This document shows, piece by piece, positions 20,801 through 29,937 of a stretch of DNA of 64,000 nt. This DNA comes from Bacteriovoracales bacterium (GTDB lineage: Bacteria > Bdellovibrionota > Bacteriovoracia > Bacteriovoracales > Bacteriovoracaceae), in assembly GCA_028346125.1 (NCBI GenBank), contig JAOMEV010000001.1, forward strand, positions 124,001-188,000, written 5' to 3'. Position numbers and translations under genes: made by a program. Below the pieces are notes generated by a model. The model saw nothing but the letters and a program-made list of their open reading frames with translations, was not told the origin of the DNA and did not search any database. The first letter of the stretch is position 1. Each line of letters starts with the position of its first letter.

Positions 20801-21241
20801 ACTCGCAACGACAGTAAGTTTTCCTACGATACTCTTGGTGGGATCAATAAGTGTATTTACAGTTCCATCCTCTGTGAAAACAATATCGACCTTGTTAATA
20901 AGTGAGTCTCTTTTTTGGAAAGTTCCCTCTTTATACTCTGGCGTATCTTCTACGGCGCCTTCGTAAACTCTTGTGATCTCCAAATAGACAACATCAGGCA
21001 TCCCCATAATGCCTTTTATATTATTTATTATTTGTTCTTCATCTTCGTTAAAAAGGGCCGCTCCTAAAGAAGGAAGAATTGTTTGTTTAATTTGTTTGAA
21101 TTTATCTTGAACTCTTTTTTTGTGGGCCTGATAGTCTCTATAAAGGCTTACACTCGTGCCAATGCTCGCAATGATAAGGCTTGAAAACACAAAATAGATA
21201 ATGAGTTTTCTTGCAATTGAAATGTTTCTTTTATCTTTCAT
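17888..21241 (-). CDS. Membrane-bound CheA-like histidine kinase: TM sensor, HAMP-like region, PAS, multiple Hpt-like modules, CheA-type HATPase
   Basis: Two TM segments; IFTVEENGII PAS; HTIKGNS and HSLKG Hpt sites; MIHIVRNALDHGIE, DDGKGID, SGRGVGMDVVKNN CheA-type ATPase boxes; protein ends right after GTSFIIRIP with no CheW-like domain. Confidence 0.85.
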   Translation of the reverse strand: MKDKRNISIARKLIIYFVFSSLIIASIGTSVSLYRDYQAHKKRVQDKFKQIKQTILPSLGAALFNEDEEQIINNIKGIMGMPDVVYLEITRVYEGAVEDTPEYKEGTFQKRDSLINKVDIVFTEDGTVNTLIDPTKSIVGKLTVVASLKGVTKKIKHQIRIFIVIQAIQFFLVTIIMYALFNNLISKHLAKMSSYAEHLDISKLSEKNLVLDRSSSNTEDELDKVVGSFNIMKKNIKDSHEKLQDYAVNLEEKVFQRTEDLSEALKNIEYLLHNMKQSIFTVEENGIIEGPVSEHSHKIFETNIEGKNIFDTIFSCLDKKSETYASIAFANACNYGSDEVQWDMIIDQYPTRIVLTAEKFSEEKIIKVNYTPLWNKSGLLTRVMYIVEDITEVEKLEMEMKNQKEEATKNVKILQELGINKKEDLHSFFSNTIKLSLESQALAKEIRSQIEKDNSDIKGLKTLFRHLHTIKGNSRIYGLTYISGFVHGLENQVSRFLNQLDKNSDDFLKPTIEQANSFIKGLYDLHGELNFYLNSGREIFGLEFKEDLDFKEHIHKSMTLLELLIYKTFSKKTSIPNYKKDLNENPIFFKEIKETTHSLKGLARSLDEKKLSEKIHQFESGIEIVKSEDCKIEEVDQNLIDPFQDLTEKISDIYIKSSLFEADELKSSQWVQIFLDCFDITEAFLKLKSNRKKFIKFFYNLKGHLGTLNINFFNLYMELIQNALNYKDEDRAEEIEDYIKSIWKFLALSSQIDIGKAQKDRENKRSIYEEFCLELKIKGVEKDHWTEVLENFLENKGHPLDECFTPTKNFSFLVKEVYFELKKSSSTEHINALIKSSDNKIYFLEYLASLLNNTQKPWGIYVTRINCLQLMASLAEKEISLDKVQKPDMIEILSKNFDTFKNELKNLNLNNENPENIKFQSTFQSLFDQPVKYSFKKFFPVIREISETLNKKVNFKLRGDEGSLEKEKLAILNDAMIHIVRNALDHGIEQPDQRISLGKEEEGLIEIECRDEKNDFLEVILKDDGKGIDGDYLKNNAIKKGILDDKKGKTLSDEEKVNLIFLPNFSTKKVVSDLSGRGVGMDVVKNNLEKIKANLVIETTLNKGTSFIIRIPKKKVS

Positions 21242-21319
21242 TTCACCACATTAAAAAATAATCTAAACTATTGAATTACTTGAACACTATATCGGAGTTT
21301 GCTTTATGGTTTTTAATAC

Positions 21320-22873
21320 TTATTTACGAAAAATGATAATAATTGCGTAAAATGCCCAGATAATAATAGATAAAAAGGATAGAATTAAAATTATTTTATT
21401 TAATATGTTTGAAATTAAATAAGTTTTCTTTCCTTTTGGCCTTGAACTTTCATATTTTTCATTCCAGTTTTTTGAGAAAAGTGTTGGGAAAGAAGAGCTG
21501 GGATAGAATAATTGATTTTTCCTCTTAGAAAGGGGAAGAATTTGCCCATAAATATTAAATTGAATCTTGTTTTCACTTTTCTCAACATAAAGAACTTTAA
21601 CAAAAACTTCAAAGTTTTGTTCACTCGAGCTCGTGTTTCCTTCAAGAAGAATAATAGAGCCTAAAGCGACATCATGAGGAGATAAAACGAGAGTATAATA
21701 TGATGTAGCATCAAGAAGAAGTCCCGTAAAGTCTAATGAACAGCGGGATGAGTAAGATTTTCTATTGAGATAATGAAAACTTTCAAGAGAGCTAGAAATT
21801 CTTTTTCTTAAAAGGTCTTCTGAAACTTTGGTAAAATTTTCGCAAAATTCTTTTTGTCCCTCCATTGGGAGATAGGTTCCATTTGTAGAGTTGTTTTTGT
21901 AATTAGTTAAAAAGAGTCTTTCCTCTCTTGCAGGTTTTTTCATCCAACTTTGTAGAATAAGGTCACATTCTTCGCTACTTTTTTCCAAATATATAATTTT
22001 AGGATTTATCCTTTGAAGAAAAGTTTCATTTATTTGAAAAGGAGAAATATTATAAAGGCTAAATATTTTTTTCTCTATGCCTTCTTCAATCTGCTGAGAT
22101 AGAGTGTCTCCTATAAAGAGAACTTTTGTTTTTGGAATAACTAAATCTGATTTAGACTTTTCAATCCACTGAGCTACTCGTTTTTCTCTTTCTTCCTCTA
22201 TCTTCTTGTTATAATTCTCTTCAAAAAAAGGAGTGCTTGTTAGGGTATAGGAATAGTCAAATTTGTAGTAGATATCATCTGTCACTCTATTTTTTACATA
22301 AACGTATTGGTCTTGCTCAGTATTTCTTTTAAAGTTCGATTCAATTTTTATTTTGTCGCCACTTTTAAGGTTAATATTTGACTCTACATGAAGGTCTCCG
22401 AGTGGGTCTTTATGTATTTTTCCTATTCTTCCAAAAATACTTATTTTGCATGGGAGTGGCGTTATATTTCTTTCAAATTCTTTTGTTTTTATAGGAGGGA
22501 GAAAATTATCTAATGATCCTTTGATTCCATTAAAAAGCTCTTTGGAGTCAATCGGATCTACAAAAATCCATTTTGCGCCTGCTAATAATGCCCTTTTAAA
22601 CTCTGCCTTATAATAATGTGAAAATTGTATCGTTAGGGATAGGTCTCTGTTAGAAGAATAGATTTTAGATTTGGTTATTAATGAAAAAAGTTGATCTTGA
22701 AAAATTTCTCCAAGATAAAGGTGTATTCCTTTAAATGTCTGACCTTTTAGGTTTTTAATGAGGTCTTCTAGAGTCTCAACTAATATAAAAGTGATATGGT
22801 TTTTTTTCAAATGTGAAAGGAATTGGTTGTTAACCGTTTCTTTTCGTCCATTATAAATAATAAGATCTGACAT
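21320..22873 (-). CDS. Hypothetical multidomain protein with receiver-like N-terminus and C-terminal TM anchor
   Basis: N-terminus has alternating beta/alpha pattern (LIIYNGR..HITFILVETLEDLI..GIHLYLGEI..LTIQFSHYY..GAKWIFVDPIDSKELFNGI) resembling a degenerate receiver; C-terminal hydrophobic helix. Confidence 0.6.
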   Translation of the reverse strand: MSDLIIYNGRKETVNNQFLSHLKKNHITFILVETLEDLIKNLKGQTFKGIHLYLGEIFQDQLFSLITKSKIYSSNRDLSLTIQFSHYYKAEFKRALLAGAKWIFVDPIDSKELFNGIKGSLDNFLPPIKTKEFERNITPLPCKISIFGRIGKIHKDPLGDLHVESNINLKSGDKIKIESNFKRNTEQDQYVYVKNRVTDDIYYKFDYSYTLTSTPFFEENYNKKIEEEREKRVAQWIEKSKSDLVIPKTKVLFIGDTLSQQIEEGIEKKIFSLYNISPFQINETFLQRINPKIIYLEKSSEECDLILQSWMKKPAREERLFLTNYKNNSTNGTYLPMEGQKEFCENFTKVSEDLLRKRISSSLESFHYLNRKSYSSRCSLDFTGLLLDATSYYTLVLSPHDVALGSIILLEGNTSSSEQNFEVFVKVLYVEKSENKIQFNIYGQILPLSKRKNQLFYPSSSFPTLFSKNWNEKYESSRPKGKKTYLISNILNKIILILSFLSIIIWAFYAIIIIFRK

Positions 22874-22953
22874 TTTCGATTCATTTATTTTTTATATTAC
22901 CGTTATTAAAATAAGCTTAAGGCATTCTTTCAAAAAGGTAAACGAGAGGATCA

Positions 22954-23343
22954 ATGATGAAGATATTGGTTATAGAAGATGACATGGCAATGATTACGCT
23001 CTATAGACAATGGTTGAAAAATACAAATGTAGAAATAGATTATTGTGATAACTCATATAAGGCTTCAGAAATGATAATGAAGGGATCAATAGATTTTTAT
23101 GATCTTCTCATTGCAGATCTAAAGTTGGAAGGATCTAAAGGTGGTGATACGGTTGTTTCACTTCTAGCAGAAATGGAACTTGGGAAAAAAAAGAAGACAC
23201 CTATTTTGATTTTAAGTGGACACATTGATTCTGAAGTGAAGAATCAATTTTTGAAAAGGAAGAACGTACATTTCCTTGAAAAGCAATTTCTTAATTCTAA
23301 TACATTCAGAAATGGAATTCTTGATATTATTGGTTCAAACTAG
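22954..23343 (+). CDS. Single-domain response regulator (receiver)
   Basis: KILVIEDDMAMI, LLIADLKLEGSKGGD, PILILSGH, LEKQF. Confidence 0.85.
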   Translation: MMKILVIEDDMAMITLYRQWLKNTNVEIDYCDNSYKASEMIMKGSIDFYDLLIADLKLEGSKGGDTVVSLLAEMELGKKKKTPILILSGHIDSEVKNQFLKRKNVHFLEKQFLNSNTFRNGILDIIGSN

Positions 23344-23411
23344 GGTTTATCTATTACCTTCCTTTTCTCACGAGAACGTTGTATTTTCAGGTTGAAATTA
23401 ATTGAAATGGA

Positions 23412-24866
23412 GTGGAAATGTATCATCTTTTAAAGTTGTTCTGCCTTCTTCTAATATTGTCCAGTTGTGCAAGCTATCAAGATAAGGCCGAAAAATCTAT
23501 GAAAGCAGGCAACTTCTTTAAGGCCAGAAAGTATTGGGTCCTCGCTTTAAAAAAAGATCCAGATGATGCTAAGGCACTTGAGGGAAAAGAACTTTCAGAA
23601 AAAAAGATTATAGGAAAAAACCTTATCAGTTTGAGATCTTTAAGAATATCGGGGCAAATGAAAAAGGCCTTATCGAAGGCATTGTATTTGAAAAAACTTA
23701 CTAACTCATGGGATCATCTTCTAGGTATTCATGGGGGTAACTTTTTCAAAAATGAGCTCAAAAAACTATTGCCGTTTTTTCAAGAAGAAATAAATGAATC
23801 ACTGACAAAGGGTTATCCTCTTAAAGGGCGGTTTTACTTCAAGTTATACAAACCTCTTTTTGAATTTTATGGACCTGAAAAGCTTGGTAAAATTAATTTA
23901 AAAATTAAAGATGTAGGTAAAAATAAATGCGACGATTTTATAAAAAATTCCCATGATTTAGTTTATTTCTCCCTTTTTGCTTCTAAGTTTTGTTTACACT
24001 TTGATCCAGATACTAATATCTCATCGCTCCCCCATGAACTTGATAAGGACGAGTTCTACAAAAGTTTAGATTGGGGTTTGAAAATAAAAGGATTATCGAA
24101 AAGTTTAGAAGGAAACCTTGTAAAAAAACTAACCCAAGTTTTTTATGAAGGCCCATTTTATTACTCTAAAAGTACAAAGTTTTTAAAAATTAATTTAGTG
24201 GGAAAACTTATGGAGAAGAAGAATGTTTCTCCTGTTCAAAAGGTTCATCAATATGAAGTTGATATTCCTTACAATGAAGTGGTTAAGGAACTTAAATGGA
24301 AGAATGTACCTTTTGAAAAAGAAGAAAAGGTTTGCGTCCAAAATGTGTGTAAAAATCAAAAAGTAGTGCGATATAAAAAACAATCTTATTACGAACCTGT
24401 AGTGCAAAAGAAAATTCGAAAAGAAAAACGTTATTTTAATTATCAGGCCAATCAGATTGATCAAGTTATGGAGCTTGACCTTACTGGAGAGGTCATTTTT
24501 AACCAATCAAATGGAGCAATTAGTTTTACTCAAAGAAAAGTTTTTAAAGGGCTAGAGCATAACTTTAATCTCCCTGATATTGGTTTGTCTCCTCGCAGGG
24601 CCAAACTTGGGCAAATTAAAAATTGGTATGGATCAAAGTTAAAAACATTGAGTATAAATATTCGAAAACTTTTTAAGCAGAAGTGGAAATCTCTTTATTG
24701 TGATGGGCAAGATATTAGTTTAAATATGGCCTCCTTGGGAGACAAGCTCTTCCGTTGTCGTCGAGGAGGACCTTTTCTTTTGAAGGAAATTGAAAAGTGG
24801 CACCAAACTTATCTTGGTCTCAATAGCAGACAAACAGAGTCTCTTCTTGGGTCTTATTTTTATTGA
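23412..24866 (+). CDS. Lipoprotein with TPR-like N-terminus
   Basis: LLILSSCASYQ lipobox; AEKSMKAGNFFKARKYWVLALKKDPDDAKALEG TPR-like repeat. Confidence 0.7.
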   Translation: MEMYHLLKLFCLLLILSSCASYQDKAEKSMKAGNFFKARKYWVLALKKDPDDAKALEGKELSEKKIIGKNLISLRSLRISGQMKKALSKALYLKKLTNSWDHLLGIHGGNFFKNELKKLLPFFQEEINESLTKGYPLKGRFYFKLYKPLFEFYGPEKLGKINLKIKDVGKNKCDDFIKNSHDLVYFSLFASKFCLHFDPDTNISSLPHELDKDEFYKSLDWGLKIKGLSKSLEGNLVKKLTQVFYEGPFYYSKSTKFLKINLVGKLMEKKNVSPVQKVHQYEVDIPYNEVVKELKWKNVPFEKEEKVCVQNVCKNQKVVRYKKQSYYEPVVQKKIRKEKRYFNYQANQIDQVMELDLTGEVIFNQSNGAISFTQRKVFKGLEHNFNLPDIGLSPRRAKLGQIKNWYGSKLKTLSINIRKLFKQKWKSLYCDGQDISLNMASLGDKLFRCRRGGPFLLKEIEKWHQTYLGLNSRQTESLLGSYFY

Positions 24867-24871
24867 GCACT

Positions 24872-26203
24872 TTAATTCCCCAAAAGAACTTTTGGAAGCC
24901 AAGTGACCATTTGGGGAATAAAACAAATTAAAAGAAGTCCTATGAGCTGGATGACCACAAATGGTGCTATTCCTCGGTAAATATCTGTTGTTTTTATACC
25001 TGGAGGGCAAACTCCTTTTAAATAAAAGAGTGAAAACCCAAAAGGTGGGGTTAAAAAAGAGGTCTGTAGATTGAGGGCTATTAAAACAGCAAGCCACAAT
25101 GGGTCTACGCCCATTGAAATCATTATTGGAGCGAGAACTGGTACATGAATAAAAGTGATTTCAATAAAGTCTAGGAAAAAGCCTGCGATAAAGATAATCA
25201 TCATAACAATGAACAGAACCCCCCATTTTCCGAAAGGAAGGGCCGCAATGAGCTCTCTAATAAGTTCGTCTCCGCCAAGGCCTCTGAAAACAAGTCCTAA
25301 TGTCGTGGCGCCCACTAAAATAATAAAAACCATACAAGTAAGTTGAACGGTCGTTTCCATCGCTTGGTTAAGGACTTTTTTGTTAAATTTTTTTAAAAAA
25401 ATTGTAAGTAATGTGGCCCCAACGGCACCAACTGAAGCAGCTTCAGTTGGTGATGCAATGCCTGCAAAAATAGAGCCTAGGACGGACAGCATTAAGAAAA
25501 GGGGAGGGAACATGACTTTAAGGGCCCTTTGATAAAGTTCTTTTTTAGAAATTTTATCCAGTTCCTCTTGAGGAATAAGAGGGGCCAATTCCGGTTTTAG
25601 GTTTGAAATAAAAAAAACATAAATAATATACAGGGTGACTAAAAGGAGTCCTGGTATAACGGCGCCAACAAAAAGCTCCCCAATAGGAACACTCATGATG
25701 TCTCCAAGTAGAACTAAAATAATGCTTGGAGGAATAATTTGTCCTAGTGTTCCTGAAGCGGCAACTGTTCCAGTCGCAAGGGCCGGGTCATATTTTCTTT
25801 TAAGCATTGTAGGAACAGAAAGAAGGCCCATTGTGACAACTGTTGCTCCCACAATTCCGGTTGATGCTCCCATAAGGGCGCCTACCACGATAACAGAAAT
25901 GGCAAGTCCTCCTCGGATGCGTGCAAACATGAGGGACATTGTTTCTAAGAGTTCTTCAGCGAGTCCTGATTTTTCAAGCATGACTCCCATGTAAATGAAT
26001 AAGGGGACGGCCAGTAAGGTAAAGTTTGTCATGGTCCCCCATATCCTAAGAGGAAGGAGTGAGAAAAAATCTGTACCGAAGCCGATAAGTCCAAAAAAAA
26101 GGGAGATACCACCGATCGTGAAGGCCACAGGATAGCCTAATAAAAGGAAGACAAAAACCGAAGCAAACATTATGAGGGGTAAGTATTCGGAAATAATCTC
26201 CAT
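24872..26203 (-). CDS. dctM: TRAP transporter large permease (DctM-type)
   Basis: VFVFLLLGYPVAFTIGG, IPLFIYMGVMLEKSGLAEELL, GASTGIVGATVVTMGLLSVPTML, GTLGQIIPPSIILVLLGD. Confidence 0.92.
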   Translation of the reverse strand: MEIISEYLPLIMFASVFVFLLLGYPVAFTIGGISLFFGLIGFGTDFFSLLPLRIWGTMTNFTLLAVPLFIYMGVMLEKSGLAEELLETMSLMFARIRGGLAISVIVVGALMGASTGIVGATVVTMGLLSVPTMLKRKYDPALATGTVAASGTLGQIIPPSIILVLLGDIMSVPIGELFVGAVIPGLLLVTLYIIYVFFISNLKPELAPLIPQEELDKISKKELYQRALKVMFPPLFLMLSVLGSIFAGIASPTEAASVGAVGATLLTIFLKKFNKKVLNQAMETTVQLTCMVFIILVGATTLGLVFRGLGGDELIRELIAALPFGKWGVLFIVMMIIFIAGFFLDFIEITFIHVPVLAPIMISMGVDPLWLAVLIALNLQTSFLTPPFGFSLFYLKGVCPPGIKTTDIYRGIAPFVVIQLIGLLLICFIPQMVTWLPKVLLGN

Positions 26204-26204
26204 T

Positions 26205-26714
26205 TTATTTTTCTCCTTTGAGAAAAAGAATATTCTTAAAGCACTCTGCTAGGCCCTGTATAAAAAGAAAGAAAAAGCCTAGAGGAATCATGGCCTTAAG
26301 GATGTATCTTGCTGGAAGTCCCCCAGGGTCTGGTGATATTTCCCGAACGGCGAATGAGCTGGTGATAAAGTCTCGGGAGCTGTAGATAACCATTAATGAA
26401 AAAGGAAGGAGAAAAATAATTGGCCCAAGAAGGTTGATCCAGGCCTTAGTTCGTTCGTTAAAATTCGTGTAAAAAATATCAACTCTTACGTGACCGTTTT
26501 TCTTGAGGGTGTAGCCGGCCCCAAGAAGAAATATCATAGCGAAAAGGTGCCATTCCAGTTCTTGCATTGCGATATTTCCCTTGTTGAAGACATACCGAAG
26601 GATTACATCAATAAAAACGACAAGCACCATAAGAGTTGTTAACCATGACGCAAACTTGCCAACAATTTCATTAATTGAGTCTGAGATTTTAATAAACTTT
26701 TTCATAAAGTTCAC
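26205..26714 (-). CDS. dctQ: TRAP transporter small permease (DctQ-type)
   Basis: Four-TM protein with VFIDVILRYVFN, QELEWHLFAMIFLLGAGYTLKKNGHVRVDIFY; directly upstream of dctM. Confidence 0.9.
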   Translation of the reverse strand: MNFMKKFIKISDSINEIVGKFASWLTTLMVLVVFIDVILRYVFNKGNIAMQELEWHLFAMIFLLGAGYTLKKNGHVRVDIFYTNFNERTKAWINLLGPIIFLLPFSLMVIYSSRDFITSSFAVREISPDPGGLPARYILKAMIPLGFFFLFIQGLAECFKNILFLKGEK

Positions 26715-26875
26715 AGAAGATCCTTATTTTATGACGATGCGAAGGTTATACACTTTATTGCTGGTCAAAACAAAGTGATTTTAAAGACCTAACTTATAAA
26801 GATTTAGAGAAATTGATTTGAAATATAAAAAGTATTTGTTATTCTAAATCGTTAGTCTCTTTTAAGGAGTTTTTT

Positions 26876-27403
26876 GTGGAGTTTAAATCACTTATTCGAA
26901 CAGTACCGAATTATCCCAAAGAGGGGATTATGTTTCGAGATATAACAACGCTCTTAAAGGACGAAAAAGGTTTCAGGGCCATTATTGATAAGTTTGCAGC
27001 ACGGTATGAAGGGTGGAATATAGATAAAGTCGTAGGGATAGAGTCTCGAGGGTTTATTATTGGATCTGTCCTTTCTTATGTTTTAGGAAAAGGCTTTATA
27101 CCTTTAAGAAAGGCCGGAAAGTTGCCAGGGGAAACCTACTCTGCTCAATATGAGCTAGAGTATGGCTTTGATAAGTTAGAAATCCATAAAGATGCTCTTA
27201 AAAAAGGTGAGAAGGTTCTTCTTGTTGATGACCTTTTGGCCACAGGAGGGACTGCTTTAGGGGCGATCTCTCTTATTGAAAGGCTTGAAGCGGAAGTCTC
27301 TGAGTTTTGCACTGTAGTAAATTTGCCAGATTTAAAGGGCGAGAGAAGAGTTAAGGAAAACGGATATAGTCTCTATTCTCTTTGCGAGTTTTCTGGTCAT
27401 TAA
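26876..27403 (+). CDS. apt: Adenine phosphoribosyltransferase
   Basis: GTG start; IRTVPNYPKEGIMFRDITTLLKD, GIESRGFIIGS, KLPGETYSAQYELEYG, VLLVDDLLATGGTA. Confidence 0.95.
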   Translation: MEFKSLIRTVPNYPKEGIMFRDITTLLKDEKGFRAIIDKFAARYEGWNIDKVVGIESRGFIIGSVLSYVLGKGFIPLRKAGKLPGETYSAQYELEYGFDKLEIHKDALKKGEKVLLVDDLLATGGTALGAISLIERLEAEVSEFCTVVNLPDLKGERRVKENGYSLYSLCEFSGH

Positions 27404-27406
27404 AAA

Positions 27407-27432
27407 AAGAGGCCCTTTGACAAGGACCTCTT
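27407..27432. terminator. Bidirectional terminator-like hairpin between apt and fic-like gene
   Basis: AAGAGGcCCTT-tgac-AAGGaCCTCTT preceded by A-run. Confidence 0.6.
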
Positions 27433-27441
27433 CTAGATCAT

Positions 27442-28728
27442 TTATAAATTCTTTAACTTTTCCCTGCTTATACAGCCCGGCTTTTCGCTACTTTTTATGG
27501 AAGCAATGCTATCTTTAAAACTCTTATAAAACTTGGCCTTCCCTGCCTTTATACTATCGCTTTCAGATGAATGGGCTTCATACATGTGAGTGCAACGTGG
27601 TTCAACTTTTCCACCTTTGTCATATTGTTTAAGACAGGTTTCAAGATTCGTCATTGCGAGTTTAAATGCCTCCGCGGTTTCTTTTCTATAGACGGCATTT
27701 GTTGTTAAAACATCGCTTTGAAGGTCTCCAGCAGGTGATGCGGGTAAATTAAAAAGGCCCAAAAGCATGTCTTGAATAAAACGGGACATTCTCCCATTAC
27801 CTTCATGAAAAGGGTGAATGGCAATATAGCGCCTTTGTAGGTCGGCAACGAGCTGTAGGGGGTTTCTTTTGTAATCAAAGTCATTGAAGTCTGAATCACC
27901 TCTCGTTTTTTTACCAGTTTTGTAAAACCTAATGGCCTCATTGATATGTTTAAAGAGTCTGGCCATTTCGTAAGGGACTTGTTTTGATCTCAAGTAACCA
28001 ACTTGGCCAACAGCGCCTCCCTTAAACTTTTTCGAGAGGTAGGCGGCAACTTTTGATTTTTCTGTAAATCTGTTGAGGTATTTCTTTAAATTAGGCTGTC
28101 TAAAGAGCATTGTTGTTCTTACGAGAGGGTTACCGTCTTTATCTTTAAGTTCAAAATTTTTGATAAGGTTGTACTCTTCTTTTGTGAGAGGTCTTTTCAT
28201 CCATTTTTGAACCATAAATCCAGAGTTAGCATGTCCTCTGCGTCTAACTTCGCCTGGCCTTGGAAATAGCTTTTCAACAAGAGGAATTTTTTCCATTGGC
28301 CCTGCAAGACCTCCACCAATTGTTTTTTTATGAAGTTTTCCTAGTGAAGCGGTTGAGAATTTCCACCCTTTTCCTTTGTCACTCAGGCATTGCATTTCTG
28401 CACTTACAATTGAACGATGAAAGTTTCCTTCTTCCCATTTTAACCAGGTTTTAGGTGCCGGATCGTAGATATCCCAAGTCAGAAATCCTCCGGGTTTTTT
28501 TTCTATGGTCCTTTTCATGTCTCTTCTTGCAATAAAGCGGATGGCCCTGAATTCTGTTATGAAGTCAACGTCAACACCATGCTTTGCGAAACCGGCTTTG
28601 AGCTTGAGGTATCTGTTTTGAATATTGCACTCAGTTTTATATTTTTTAAGAAAATTGTCACAGGCCTGGAGTGGTTGAAGCATAAAGCAAAAAATTAAGG
28701 AGAAACTGAAAATAGAAATTCTTCTCAT
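27442..28728 (-). CDS. Fic/DOC family protein with N-terminal signal sequence
   Basis: MRRISIFSFSLIFCFMLQPLQAC export signal; canonical Fic motif HPFHEGNGRMSR. Confidence 0.88.
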   Translation of the reverse strand: MRRISIFSFSLIFCFMLQPLQACDNFLKKYKTECNIQNRYLKLKAGFAKHGVDVDFITEFRAIRFIARRDMKRTIEKKPGGFLTWDIYDPAPKTWLKWEEGNFHRSIVSAEMQCLSDKGKGWKFSTASLGKLHKKTIGGGLAGPMEKIPLVEKLFPRPGEVRRRGHANSGFMVQKWMKRPLTKEEYNLIKNFELKDKDGNPLVRTTMLFRQPNLKKYLNRFTEKSKVAAYLSKKFKGGAVGQVGYLRSKQVPYEMARLFKHINEAIRFYKTGKKTRGDSDFNDFDYKRNPLQLVADLQRRYIAIHPFHEGNGRMSRFIQDMLLGLFNLPASPAGDLQSDVLTTNAVYRKETAEAFKLAMTNLETCLKQYDKGGKVEPRCTHMYEAHSSESDSIKAGKAKFYKSFKDSIASIKSSEKPGCISREKLKNL

Positions 28729-28987
28729 CTTTGAAACCTCTTCTTTTAAGAATTTAATAAAGATTAAGAAGATTATAGCAGAATTAAGAAAGTCTAAAAT
28801 AAGGAGTAAACCTAGACTGATCGTTTTTGTCTAGTATAAGGAAGTATCATTGAATTGTTGATTTATGTTAAAAACAACAGAAATTGATGTTGTTTGTCAG
28901 TAATATAAAATATTTTGGCGTGAAAAATTAATGACTTAGTGTTACCGTCTGAAACTTGGATGTTATCACTATAATGATGGGGACAAT

Positions 28988-29737
28988 ATGAATATAAAAA
29001 CTTCCTTTTTCCAACTCTTTCTTGCTTTACTTGTTGTATCTTGCGGTTCTTCTCCAGGGCCAGGGCCAGGGCCAGGACCAGGACCAGGACCAGGACCGGA
29101 AGGCCCAACATACACTGAGGCCAAAACCTTTATTGATAATCTATCAAACGATATGGGTGCACTTGAAGATTTCGGCTTGAAAAAGTACCAAACTGAGCAA
29201 GGTGGGGGGTACATTATTGTTTTGACTGACTTTGGAGAGCTGAGAGGAATTGATATTCACCTGGTAAACCGAGACACATATAATTCTGAAATGGAATTCT
29301 TCGACGAAAATAGTTTTGAGGTTCATGGCATAGGAGATAACTTTTACGAAGATAACTTTAATGTCGTTTATGAAGAAACGGTAATGACTACGAAAGACCT
29401 TGAAAAAGCAGCTGCTTTATTGGAAAAAATTAATCAGTTGAGATTCCAAGACTATCTCGTAAACCGTTTTCAATTAAATGAATCAAGGGCCTTAAAAATT
29501 TCTAAGCTTCTAGGAACATGGAAAAAAATAGAGAAGAAAAGAGCTATTACTTCTGCAGATCTTAAGGTCTATTCAACGAAGCTAGTAGGTTTTGATCTTT
29601 CTCTTGGAGTGAAGGCCTATAGAAAGGCCCTAGAAGGTGATCGAACAGATTTAGATGGGCTCATTGAAAAAGCGGCAGAGGTTAATCTAACTGATCCAGA
29701 GCACATGAAAGAAATTTTTCTAGAGCTTATGCCTTAA
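28988..29737 (+). CDS. Lipoprotein with (PG)n linker
   Basis: MNIKTSFFQLFLALLVVSCGSSPGPGPGPGPGPGPGPEGP; lipobox VVSC. Confidence 0.75.
   Translation: MNIKTSFFQLFLALLVVSCGSSPGPGPGPGPGPGPGPEGPTYTEAKTFIDNLSNDMGALEDFGLKKYQTEQGGGYIIVLTDFGELRGIDIHLVNRDTYNSEMEFFDENSFEVHGIGDNFYEDNFNVVYEETVMTTKDLEKAAALLEKINQLRFQDYLVNRFQLNESRALKISKLLGTWKKIEKKRAITSADLKVYSTKLVGFDLSLGVKAYRKALEGDRTDLDGLIEKAAEVNLTDPEHMKEIFLELMP
29054..29095 (+). repeat. Hexanucleotide tandem repeat (CCAGGG x3 + CCAGGA x4) encoding Pro-Gly
   Basis: Direct reading of the sequence; seven perfect-length 6-bp units in frame. Confidence 0.95.
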
Positions 29738-29937
29738 TTAAAAAATGGCACAGATCGTGGCCTTTTTTCTCGAGGTCACGATCAATATTACTTTAATCCT
29801 TACAATTGTTTTTTAATCAAAAAAAATCCAAGCAGCGACGTCGGGTAAAAAAGAAGATTTATTGAAGTTAGTCCACTTTTTAAAGGTCTTTTTAGATATT
29901 TTCTAACCTTAATTTATACTTAAACGATAAGGTTCTT

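Noticed and set aside
25635-25994. 119-aa plus-strand ORF
   Set aside because: Antisense to dctM.
29054-29095. Possible CRISPR-like repeat
   Set aside because: Units are contiguous 6-mers without spacers and encode Pro-Gly in frame.
28863-29214. Minus-strand ORFs rich in LVLVLALALA or GPGPGP
   Set aside because: Mirror translations of the CCAGGG/CCAGGA repeat in the lipoprotein gene.
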